Shown here piece by piece: positions 1 through 5,000 of a stretch of DNA of 5,059 bases. Numbering within the stretch: position 1 is the stretch's first letter; every line of letters starts with the position of its first letter. Source of the DNA: Archangium sp. (GTDB lineage Bacteria; Myxococcota; Myxococcia; Myxococcales; Myxococcaceae); the NCBI GenBank assembly GCA_016793585.1, contig JAEUJR010000238.1, positions 1 to 5,059 of the forward strand. Reading direction: 5' to 3'. The notes under the pieces were generated by a model, which saw only the letters and a list, made by a program, of their open reading frames with translations, was not told the DNA's origin and searched no databases. The position numbers and the translations under genes were made by a program.

Positions 1-168
1 AAGGCGCTCGAGCCGATCTCCAAGCGCTACGTCTGGGCCGCGAAGTACGGCGGCTTCAAGCGCTACTTCGAGAAGGCGAAGACGCTCGGCTGGGAGACCC
101 GCCAGGTCGAGGCAGGCCACGACGCCATGGTGGTGGCGCCCGACGCGACCGCGGCCGCCATCTCCTGA
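1..168 (+). CDS. C-terminal fragment of an alpha/beta-hydrolase-fold protein (5' end outside window)
   Basis: Reading frame 1 is open from the first base to a TGA at 166-168 and gives 55 residues. The fragment ends with GHDAMVVAPDATAAAIS. A Gly-His-Asp/Ser-x-Met followed by a Pro about six residues later is the usual setting of the catalytic histidine in alpha/beta hydrolases (esterase, haloalkane dehalogenase and related groups). Here the candidate histidine is fragment residue 40, bases 118-120. The preceding lysine/aromatic-rich stretch (SKRYVWAAKYGGFKRYFEKA) fits the helix before the last strand. The nucleophile and acid are outside the window, so substrate and subfamily cannot be judged. 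Its stop lies 4 bp from the stop of the convergent lipoprotein gene, so any terminator for it must lie inside that gene. The coding call is good; the family call is moderate because only the tail is visible. Confidence 0.65.
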   Translation, partial: KALEPISKRYVWAAKYGGFKRYFEKAKTLGWETRQVEAGHDAMVVAPDATAAAIS

Positions 169-172
169 CTGC

Positions 173-2200
173 TCACGGCACGCGCAGCGCAGCCACCACG
201 TCGGTCGACCAGTTCGGCAGGTTCGAGTCCACGAGGTAGCTGGTCGGCTTCGTCACCGTCACTTTGTACACGCCCGGGTAGAGCGACGCGGTGAAGGCGA
301 AGGTGTCGCCGACGGCGGTGCAGTTGCCCACCGAGACCGCCGCGTTGAAGCGGCTGTCGGTGAGGTGCGTGAAGGTGATGGTCGCGCGCGAGTAGTACGT
401 CTGCGAGCCGCAGCTGCCGGTGAGCGTGGGCGTCGCGCCGTTGCGCGTGACGATGCCGCTGACCGTGTGCCGCGCTGGCACCGGCACGTCGAAGATGACG
501 TTCGACGCGGGGCCCGTGACGTTGAACATCGTCGTCACCTCGGTCGACCAGTTCGGAAGGTTGGAGTCGACGAGGTAGCTGCTCGGCTTCGAGATCGTCA
601 CCTTGTAGAGGCCCGGGTAGAGCGACGCGGTGAAGTCGAACGCGTCTGCCACCGCAGCACAGTTGCCAACCGAGACCGTGGCGTTGAAGCGCGAGTCGGT
701 CGTGTGCGTGAACGCGATGGTGGCGCGCGAGTAGTACGTCTGCGAGCCGCAGCTGCCGGTGAGGGTCGGGGTCGCTCCGTTGCGCGTCACCACTCCAGTC
801 ACCGTGTGTCGCGGCGGCACCGGCACGTCGAAGACGACGTTCGACGCGGGTCCGGTGACGTTGAAGGTCGAGGTCACCTCGGTCGACCAGTTCGGAAGGT
901 TCGAGTCGACCAGGTAGCTGGTGGGCTTCGTCACCGTCACCCGATACGTGCCCGGGTAGAGCGAGGCCGTGAAGCTGAACGGCTCGGTCGGGGTCGTGCA
1001 GTTGCCGACCGAGACGGCGCTGTTGAAGCGCGAGTCGGTGGTGTGCGTGAACGTGATGGTCGCGCGCGAGTAGTACGTCTGTGAACCGCACGAGCCCGTC
1101 AGCGTGGGGATCATGCCGTTGCGCGCGACCGCGCCCGTCACCGTGTGGCGTGGAGGCACCGGCACGTCGAAGACGACGTTCGACGCAGGGCCGGTGACAT
1201 TGAACGTCGCGGTCACTTCGGTCGACCAGTTCGGAAGGTTCGAGTCGACCAGGTAGCTGCTCGGCTTCGTCACCGTCACCCGATAGGTGCCCGGGTAGAG
1301 CGAGGCCGTGAAGTCGAAGGCGTCACTCACGGCGGCGCAGTTGCCCACCGAGACCGTCGCGTTGAAGCGCGAGTCGGTCGTGTGCGTGAACGTGATGGTC
1401 GCACGCGAGTAGTACGTCTGAGAGCCGCACGAGCCCGTCAGCGTGGGGAGCATTCCATTGCGCGTCACCACGCCGGTGACGGTGTGGCGCGGCGGCACGG
1501 GCACGTCGAAGACCACGTTCGACGCAGGCGCCGAGACGGTGAACATTGCGTTCACCACGGTCGACCAGTTCGGCAGGTTCGAGTCGACCAGGTAGCTGGT
1601 CGGCTTCGTCACCGTCACCCGATAGGTCCCCGGGTAGAGCGAGGCGCTGAAGACGAAGTCGTCACTCACGGCGGCGCAGTTGCCCACCGAAACCGCCGCG
1701 TTGAAGCGGGAGTCGGTCGTGTGCGTGAAGCTGATGGTGGCGCGCGAGTAGTACGTCTGTGAGCCGCACGAGCCCGTCAGCGTCGGGAGCATTCCATTGC
1801 GGGTCACCACGCCGGTGACCGTGTGCCTCGGAGGCACGGGGACGTCGAAGATGACGTTCGACGCCGGCCCGGTGACGTTGAACATGGTCGTCACCTCGGT
1901 CGACCAGTTCGGAAGGTTCGAGTCGACGAGGTAGCTGCTCGGCTTCGAGATCGTCACCTTGTACACGCCCGGGTAGAGCGACGCGGTGAAGTCGAAGGTG
2001 TCGGTCGCCGCGGTGCAGTTGCCGACCGAGACGGTCGCGTTGAAGCGCGTGTCGGTCGTGTGCGTGAACGAGATGGTGGCGCGCGAGTAGTACGTCTGCG
2101 AACCGCACGAGCCGGTGAGCGTTGGCGTCGCGCCGTTGCGTCGCACGACGCCGGTTACCGTGTGCCGCGGAGGCACCGGAACATCCAACACGACGTTCGT
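173..2200 (-). repeat. Six-copy tandem array, exact 339-bp period (113 codons), inside the large lipoprotein gene
   Basis: In coding order the units are R1 2200-1862, R2 1861-1523, R3 1522-1184, R4 1183-845, R5 844-506 and R6 505-173. R6 is 110 codons plus the stop. The landmark cggtcgaccagttcgg (complement of the NWST codons) recurs every 339 bp, with anchors at 201, 540, 879, 1218, 1557 and 1896, so no copy has an indel. Each unit opens with (S/T)NV(V/I)(F/L)DVPVP. That strand precedes the first unit and is missing after the last, which fixes the natural unit boundary. Two blocks are invariant in all six: unit positions 26-43 (PTLTGSCGSQTYYSRATI) and 90-101 (YLVDSNLPNWST). Most variation lies just after the second Cys, at positions 63-70. 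Confidence 0.97.
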
Positions 2201-3145
2201 GAGGGAGCCGCCCGCGCAGGCGCCCATCGCGTCGCAGCTGAAGCCGGAGGGACAGCCGCCCGCGCACGCGGCTCCGCACACGTTCGCAGTGCCTGCACCA
2301 CCGCAGGTCTGCGGCGATTGGCACGAACCGCAATTGAGCATCAGCCCGCAGCCGTCTGGGATCTGCCCGCAGTTCTTTCCCTGGGCAGTGCAGGTGGTCG
2401 GGGTGCAGGTGCTCCCGCAGACGTTCTGCGTTCCACCGCCGCCGCAGGTCTGCGTGCCCATGCAGTTTCCGCACGGGATCATTCGCCCACAGCCGTCGGG
2501 AATCTGGCCGCAGTTCTTCCCCTGCGCCGCGCAGGTCGTCGGCGTGCACCCGGTGCCGCAGACGTTCGACACGCCGTCGCCGCCGCAGGTCTGCGTGCCC
2601 TGGCAGGTGCCGCACTCGAGAACGTTCGAGCAGCCGTCGGGAATCTGGCCGCAGTTCTTGCCTTGCGCGGTGCAGGTGGTCGGAGTGCAGGCGCCGACGC
2701 CGCAGCGGTTCGCGATGCCAGAGCCTCCGCACGTCTCGCCGGAGATCTCGCAGCGGCCGCAGTCGAGCATGCCGCCACAGCCATCGGAGATCTGCCCGCA
2801 GTTCTTCTGCTCACCGACGCAGGTGCGCGGCAGACAGGTCGAACCACCGCCCGTCGAGCTGGTGCCGCCGGCCATCGCGAAGCCGCCGCCCACGCCGCTC
2901 GAGCCGCCGCCACTGCCGGTGAAGCCGGGGTTGAGGCAGACGCCGTTCTGGCAGACATCTCCGAGCACACAGGCGTTGCAGCTGAGCCCGCCGCGGCCGC
3001 ACGCGCGATCGTTCGTCGCTTGAATGCACTCGGCGCCGGCACAGCAGCCATTGCAGGTGGCGGGCCCGCAGTCGTTGGCGACCGGGCCACAGGCCGAGAG
3101 CGCGACGAGTCCGAACAGCGCGGCGATTCGAATCAGCTTCGACAT
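173..3145 (-). CDS. Large repetitive cysteine-rich lipoprotein with six tandem 113-residue beta-sandwich-like domains
   Basis: The protein has 990 residues. I chose the ATG at 3145 because it gives a complete lipoprotein signal: K3/R6, a hydrophobic core, then lipobox LSAC with Cys19. An in-frame ATG at 3205 would add 20 polar residues before the signal and run through a hairpin. An AGAGG (3155-3159 on the complement) sits 9 nt upstream. Domains in order: ten-Cys module at 26-70 (starts CGPATCNGCC); Gly/Ser linker about 71-103; four eight-Cys repeats at 104-148, 153-196, 200-243 and 247-290, sharing NCGQIPDGC; a four-Cys module at 294-310; six 113-residue units from 316 to 990, each with two Cys (unit positions 32 and 62). 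The unit pattern HTVTGVVTRNG ... LYPGTYRVTV resembles transthyretin-like or carboxypeptidase-regulatory-like/Cna-B folds; this is inference. Gly20 after the lipid Cys would fit outer-membrane sorting by the enterobacterial rule. It is probably a disulfide-stabilised surface stalk or adhesin-like protein. I see no catalytic motif, and the true function is unknown. Confidence 0.93.
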   Translation of the reverse strand: MSKLIRIAALFGLVALSACGPVANDCGPATCNGCCAGAECIQATNDRACGRGGLSCNACVLGDVCQNGVCLNPGFTGSGGGSSGVGGGFAMAGGTSSTGGGSTCLPRTCVGEQKNCGQISDGCGGMLDCGRCEISGETCGGSGIANRCGVGACTPTTCTAQGKNCGQIPDGCSNVLECGTCQGTQTCGGDGVSNVCGTGCTPTTCAAQGKNCGQIPDGCGRMIPCGNCMGTQTCGGGGTQNVCGSTCTPTTCTAQGKNCGQIPDGCGLMLNCGSCQSPQTCGGAGTANVCGAACAGGCPSGFSCDAMGACAGGSLTNVVLDVPVPPRHTVTGVVRRNGATPTLTGSCGSQTYYSRATISFTHTTDTRFNATVSVGNCTAATDTFDFTASLYPGVYKVTISKPSSYLVDSNLPNWSTEVTTMFNVTGPASNVIFDVPVPPRHTVTGVVTRNGMLPTLTGSCGSQTYYSRATISFTHTTDSRFNAAVSVGNCAAVSDDFVFSASLYPGTYRVTVTKPTSYLVDSNLPNWSTVVNAMFTVSAPASNVVFDVPVPPRHTVTGVVTRNGMLPTLTGSCGSQTYYSRATITFTHTTDSRFNATVSVGNCAAVSDAFDFTASLYPGTYRVTVTKPSSYLVDSNLPNWSTEVTATFNVTGPASNVVFDVPVPPRHTVTGAVARNGMIPTLTGSCGSQTYYSRATITFTHTTDSRFNSAVSVGNCTTPTEPFSFTASLYPGTYRVTVTKPTSYLVDSNLPNWSTEVTSTFNVTGPASNVVFDVPVPPRHTVTGVVTRNGATPTLTGSCGSQTYYSRATIAFTHTTDSRFNATVSVGNCAAVADAFDFTASLYPGLYKVTISKPSSYLVDSNLPNWSTEVTTMFNVTGPASNVIFDVPVPARHTVSGIVTRNGATPTLTGSCGSQTYYSRATITFTHLTDSRFNAAVSVGNCTAVGDTFAFTASLYPGVYKVTVTKPTSYLVDSNLPNWSTDVVAALRVP
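2276..2836 (-). repeat. Four tandem eight-cysteine repeats (about 141-bp period) in the large lipoprotein gene
   Basis: The four copies start at protein residues 104, 153, 200 and 247, a period of 49 and then exactly 47 residues. Each has eight Cys in the same spacing: C-x4-C-x6-C-x6-C-x5-C-x2-C, then two further Cys, ending NVCG or NRCG. Copies 2-4 share (T/A)AQGKNCGQIPDGC almost exactly; copy 1 is more diverged (VGEQKNCGQISDGC). Even Cys numbers and export suggest four disulfides per unit. I recognise this style from other myxobacterial lipoproteins but cannot name a family. At DNA level the copies are clearly more diverged from one another than the 339-bp units are. Confidence 0.9.
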
Positions 3146-3154
3146 GGTGGTGGG

Positions 3155-3159
3155 CCTCT
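3155..3159 (-). promoter_or_regulatory. Probable ribosome binding site of the large lipoprotein gene
   Basis: The complement reads AGAGG, 9 nt before the ATG at 3145. It is modest but correctly spaced. It supports this start over the upstream in-frame ATG at 3205. Confidence 0.5.
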
Positions 3160-3160
3160 G

Positions 3161-3190
3161 AAAACGCCGAAGGCCGCCCGAAGGCGGCCT
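3161..3190 (-). terminator. UUCG-tetraloop hairpin between the two lipoprotein genes, possible terminator or attenuator
   Basis: A perfect 8-bp inverted repeat, aggccgcc (3171-3178) and ggcggcct (3183-3190), encloses four bases. Read on the minus strand the loop is TTCG, the very stable UUCG class. A run of four T follows six bases after the stem (3164-3161). The hairpin lies 26 bp past the stop of the small lipoprotein gene. The short, displaced T run suggests partial termination, or a 3' end stabiliser, rather than a strong terminator. Confidence 0.6.
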
Positions 3191-3215
3191 CGAGGAAGAC
3201 GTCAATGCGAGTGCG

Positions 3216-3587
3216 TCACTCCGACTTCCGCGCGGTGACCTTCACGGTCCACGAAGCGTTCAGCTCGCGACCATCGACCAGGAAGACCTTGAGGCTGATG
3301 GTGTGCGAACCGGCGCGGGGCAGCTGCCAGCGGGCGGTGTTGCCGTTGCCCATGAGCGTGCCGCCCGAGACCGTCCACTCCGGAGCGCGCACCGTCTCGG
3401 CGTCGTAGAGCGCCTCGAAGTTCTCGGTCGCGAACTCGACGAACTCGCCCGTGGTGCGCTCGCGGAGCAGGCCGTGAATCGCCGTCACGTCGTCGACCGA
3501 CGAGGGCTGCATGAGGGCATCACTGCCGCCGCAGGCGATGGTCGAGAGCGAGAGGACGGCGACGAGAGCGAGGATTCGAGCGTTCAT
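3216..3587 (-). CDS. Small lipoprotein with Ig/PKD-like beta-sandwich domain
   Basis: The protein has 123 residues. The ATG at 3587 gives an immediate signal peptide: N2/R4, hydrophobic residues 5-18, then TIAC with Cys19 and GGSD after it. The -3 residue of the lipobox is Thr, which is atypical, so lipidation is probable rather than certain. The open frame continues upstream to 3791, but the added residues would bury the signal and overlap the divergent gene. Residues 70-120 read as an Ig/PKD-like fold: EWTVSGGTLMGNGNTARWQL, then AGSHTISLKV and the final strand ASWTVKVTA. Residues 31-62 (VDDVTAIHGLL...) show no motif I recognise. It lies 70 bp upstream of the large lipoprotein gene on the same strand, so the two may be co-transcribed through the intervening hairpin. 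A shared envelope role is plausible. No ideal Shine-Dalgarno is visible; a GAGGG lies 14 nt upstream, which is too far to be good. Confidence 0.85.
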   Translation of the reverse strand: MNARILALVAVLSLSTIACGGSDALMQPSSVDDVTAIHGLLRERTTGEFVEFATENFEALYDAETVRAPEWTVSGGTLMGNGNTARWQLPRAGSHTISLKVFLVDGRELNASWTVKVTARKSE

Positions 3588-3732
3588 GGCTGCTGGTGGA
3601 ACCCTCGCGTGACAGCCCGTGTGCAAGAAAAGTTGGCCAGTCACTTGGCGCGCAGAAACCGCTGGATCTACGAGCCTGCCTGGCGTCTTTGTAAGGCTAT
3701 TTTCACCGCCACTGGCCAGGAGATTGAAGGAC
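3588..3732. other. Divergent intergenic region between the small lipoprotein and the membrane protein gene
   Basis: This 145-bp stretch should hold promoters for both directions and is locally less GC-rich around 3686-3706 (tctttgtaaggctattttc). I found no convincing -35/-10 pair on either strand. It contains an 8-bp inverted repeat, tggccagt (3634-3641) and actggcca (3711-3718), whose wide separation makes its meaning uncertain. Confidence 0.4.
3718..3722 (+). promoter_or_regulatory. Ribosome binding site that decides the GTG start of the membrane protein gene
   Basis: AGGAG lies 10 nt before the GTG at 3733. The alternative in-frame ATG at 3619 has only a CCCGTGTG-like context upstream and gives an N-terminus without family-like character, so the GTG is preferred. 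Confidence 0.5.
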
Positions 3733-4266
3733 GTGGAACGACGAGCACCGAGGGTGGCTCCACTCGCGCTCGGGAGCGCGGCGCTTGGCACTGCGGTCGC
3801 GGCTGCGTGGTTCTGGGCTCACCCCTCAGCCGTGCTGATCGGCACGTCGCCCGGCGAGCTCCTCGTGCCCTGGTACTACCAGGCGAGCGCGTTTCCTCCG
3901 CTCTGCGTGCTGCTCACGACGGCCATCGCCGACCTCGTGAGCCGAAGGCGGGTGGAAGGCGTGTCAGCGCTGGCGCTGTGCGTGGCGTGTTCGCTCGTCG
4001 CGCTCGTTCGGCTCGCCGGGCTCATTCCGTTGAGCGGCCACGGGCTCTTTCTCTCAGCCGTGCTGGTGTTCGAGCTGCGGCGAGGACCAGCGAGTGCGCG
4101 CGCAGCGGTCGTGCTGGCAACACTCGGACTGTGTCTGACGGCGTTCTTCAAGCTCTTCGTCTGGCACGACGCGCTCAACTTCGGAGGCAGCGTCGTGATC
4201 GGCAGCGTGATCGGGTGGGCGGCCTCAATTCGCAGCGCGCCACGGGTTCACGACGGCAGCACCTGA
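3733..4266 (+). CDS. Small polytopic inner-membrane protein, function unknown
   Basis: With the GTG start the protein has 177 residues; an ATG at 3619 would make it 215. The short N-terminus ERRAPR is positively charged. Hydrophobic segments lie at about 9-29, 52-70, 77-98, 102-115, 122-142 and 150-166, so five or six membrane spans are likely. The strongest positive loop is SRRRVEG at 70-76, with a second at ELRRG 114-118; this charge pattern would place both on the cytoplasmic side. Polar residues inside or next to spans include SGHGLF (101-106) and FFKLFVWHDALNFGG (138-152), with two His and one Asp that could be functional. I do not recognise the family. It is divergent from the small lipoprotein gene, and its last 42 bp overlap the 3' end of the toxin gene tail to tail. 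The frame is believable from the coherent hydrophobic pattern; the start is less certain. Confidence 0.75.
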   Translation: MERRAPRVAPLALGSAALGTAVAAAWFWAHPSAVLIGTSPGELLVPWYYQASAFPPLCVLLTTAIADLVSRRRVEGVSALALCVACSLVALVRLAGLIPLSGHGLFLSAVLVFELRRGPASARAAVVLATLGLCLTAFFKLFVWHDALNFGGSVVIGSVIGWAASIRSAPRVHDGST

Positions 4267-4656
4267 CTTTGAAAAGTCGCTCTCGTTGCGTGTGACGATC
4301 GACAGCTGGTGAACGAGCGCGCACGCGGTCAGCAGACTGTCGATGACGGGCAGCGGCCGCCCTGCCCGCTCCGACTCGCCACACAGCGCGCCCCAGCGAC
4401 GCCAGACGCGCACATCGACTGGCACGATCCGGCTCTCGAAGCGCTCGACGATCTCCTGGTCGATGAAAGCCCTGAGCTTCGTGCGTCGCCCGGAGTCCGA
4501 GAGCTTGTTCAGCCCCTTCTCGAGTTCTCCGAGTGAGAGTTCGCACACGAACATGGAGGACTCGTCTTTCGTGGCGAGCCACTCGACCAGGCCGGCATCG
4601 GCGCGGCGCTTCGTGAACTCCGAGAGCACGCACGTATCGAGCAGGAAGCCGCTCAC
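4225..4656 (-). CDS. vapC: PIN-domain ribonuclease toxin (VapC/FitB-like) of a type II toxin-antitoxin system
   Basis: The protein has 143 residues, normal for VapC. PIN-domain toxins are Mg2+-dependent endoribonucleases, in several studied cases cutting tRNA or rRNA. The four usual acidic metal ligands are all present: Asp7 in FLLDTCVLSE, Glu44 in SLGELEKG, Asp106 in PVIDSLLTACA and Asp127 in VTRNESDF. The C-terminal VVNPW is also typical of this clade. The common Asn after DT is Cys here (DTCV), a conservative oddity in a helix-start position. The start is GTG at 4656, which shares four bases (GTGA) with the antitoxin stop and so is set by translational coupling. Nothing indicates truncation, so the toxin looks active. 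Its 3' end runs 42 bp into the convergent membrane protein gene. The RNA target cannot be read from the sequence. Confidence 0.93.
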   Translation of the reverse strand: MSGFLLDTCVLSEFTKRRADAGLVEWLATKDESSMFVCELSLGELEKGLNKLSDSGRRTKLRAFIDQEIVERFESRIVPVDVRVWRRWGALCGESERAGRPLPVIDSLLTACALVHQLSIVTRNESDFSKSGAAVVNPWRAAN

Positions 4657-4904
4657 AGGTCGACCTTCCGGCCCGTGTCACGCGAGCGCTCGAGGTCGAG
4701 CTCGAGCCCTGCCACCGGGCTCTTCTTCAGCAGCTCGGCGAGCGGCTTGCGCTTCTTGCGTTGAAGGAGCGCGAGGTAGTCCGCCTCGGACATCACGACG
4801 AGGGCTGGCTTGCCCCGCACCGTGACGCGTTGTGGACCGTCTTCTTCCGCCTTGCGAGCCAGCTCGCTGAAGCGGGCCTTTGCGTCCTGCAGCGCCCAGG
4901 TCAT
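4653..4904 (-). CDS. Phd/YefM-family antitoxin, partner of the PIN-domain toxin
   Basis: The protein has 83 residues. The N-terminal half is the Phd/YefM fold, which dimerises and binds operator DNA: WALQDAKARFSELARKA at 3-19, then GPQRVTVRGKPALVVMS to residue 39 and ADYLALL at 41-47. The C-terminal part, PLAELLKKSPVAGLELD and then RSRDTGRKVDL at 73-83, resembles the toxin-wrapping tail of antitoxins paired with FitB-like VapC proteins, where basic residues enter the PIN active site. The ATG at 4904 is preceded by a strong AAAGGAG with 5-nt spacing. The stop overlaps the toxin's GTG by four bases. Autorepression by the antitoxin and toxin complex at the inverted repeat just upstream is expected from the family. 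The pairing of a Phd-type antitoxin with a VapC-type toxin is known and not unusual. Confidence 0.93.
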   Translation of the reverse strand: MTWALQDAKARFSELARKAEEDGPQRVTVRGKPALVVMSEADYLALLQRKKRKPLAELLKKSPVAGLELDLERSRDTGRKVDL

Positions 4905-4909
4905 GCGGT

Positions 4910-4916
4910 CTCCTTT
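4910..4916 (-). promoter_or_regulatory. Strong Shine-Dalgarno of the antitoxin gene
   Basis: The complement reads AAAGGAG, ending 5 nt before the antitoxin ATG at 4904. It is the best ribosome binding site in the window. It contrasts with the toxin, which relies on a GTG start inside the GTGA overlap, as expected for making antitoxin in excess. Confidence 0.8.
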
Positions 4917-4917
4917 C

Positions 4918-4942
4918 CCAACTGGTCAGACAGACTAGTTGG
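4918..4942. promoter_or_regulatory. Inverted repeat upstream of the antitoxin, probable autoregulatory operator
   Basis: The arms ccaactggtc (4918-4927) and gactagttgg (4933-4942) match at nine of ten positions around the 5-bp spacer agaca. The repeat sits directly upstream of the Shine-Dalgarno, where Phd-family antitoxins normally bind. The right arm covers most of a possible -10 element (see the promoter entry), so binding there would block transcription. Confidence 0.7.
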
Positions 4943-4961
4943 CCGAACCTCACGACGGCAA
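4932..4961 (-). promoter_or_regulatory. Candidate promoter of the toxin-antitoxin operon
   Basis: On the minus strand, TTGCCG (4961-4956) and TAGTCT (4937-4932) are separated by 18 bp. They match the sigma-70 consensus at four and three of six positions, so the call is weak. Its support comes mainly from position and from overlap with the inverted repeat. Confidence 0.35.
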
Positions 4962-5000
4962 TGGCGCCTCCCTGCCCCCGCGGGTAGACACCGACCGCCC

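Noticed and set aside
63..1091. Long open frame on the minus strand, out of frame with the lipoprotein (Arg/His/Leu-rich, repeating).
   Set aside because: It mirrors the 339-bp periodicity of the real gene in another frame, has no start signal, and its composition is typical of a high-GC shadow frame.
173..2200. CRISPR array or non-coding satellite.
   Set aside because: The period is 339 bp and fully coding, with no short repeat/spacer alternation; variation respects codons.
2115..3023. Pro/Gln/Val-rich plus-strand open frame that looks like a repetitive structural protein.
   Set aside because: The repeated PQPSGIWPQFFP pattern is the antisense reading of the Cys-repeat codons.
3146..3205. 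N-terminal extension of the large lipoprotein to an ATG at 3205.
   Set aside because: It would place 20 polar residues before the lipoprotein signal and translate through the UUCG hairpin; the start at 3145 has a better ribosome binding site.
1823..3238. Long plus-strand open frame, Arg/Ala/Val-rich, opposite the lipoprotein gene.
   Set aside because: It is antisense to the well-supported lipoprotein gene; its repeats are the complement of the Cys and 113-residue repeats, and it has no coherent domain.
3634..3718. 8-bp inverted repeat tggccagt / actggcca in the divergent intergenic region.
   Set aside because: The arms are 69 bp apart and short enough to arise by chance; no regulator is evident, so I did not list it as an operator.
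4653..4953. Other overlapping frames across the antitoxin and its upstream region.
   Set aside because: They lack family motifs and conflict with the Phd antitoxin, which has a strong Shine-Dalgarno and recognisable domains.
4977..4984. Palindrome cccgcggg before the final gene.
   Set aside because: Short GC palindromes are common at this base composition, and it has no supporting context.
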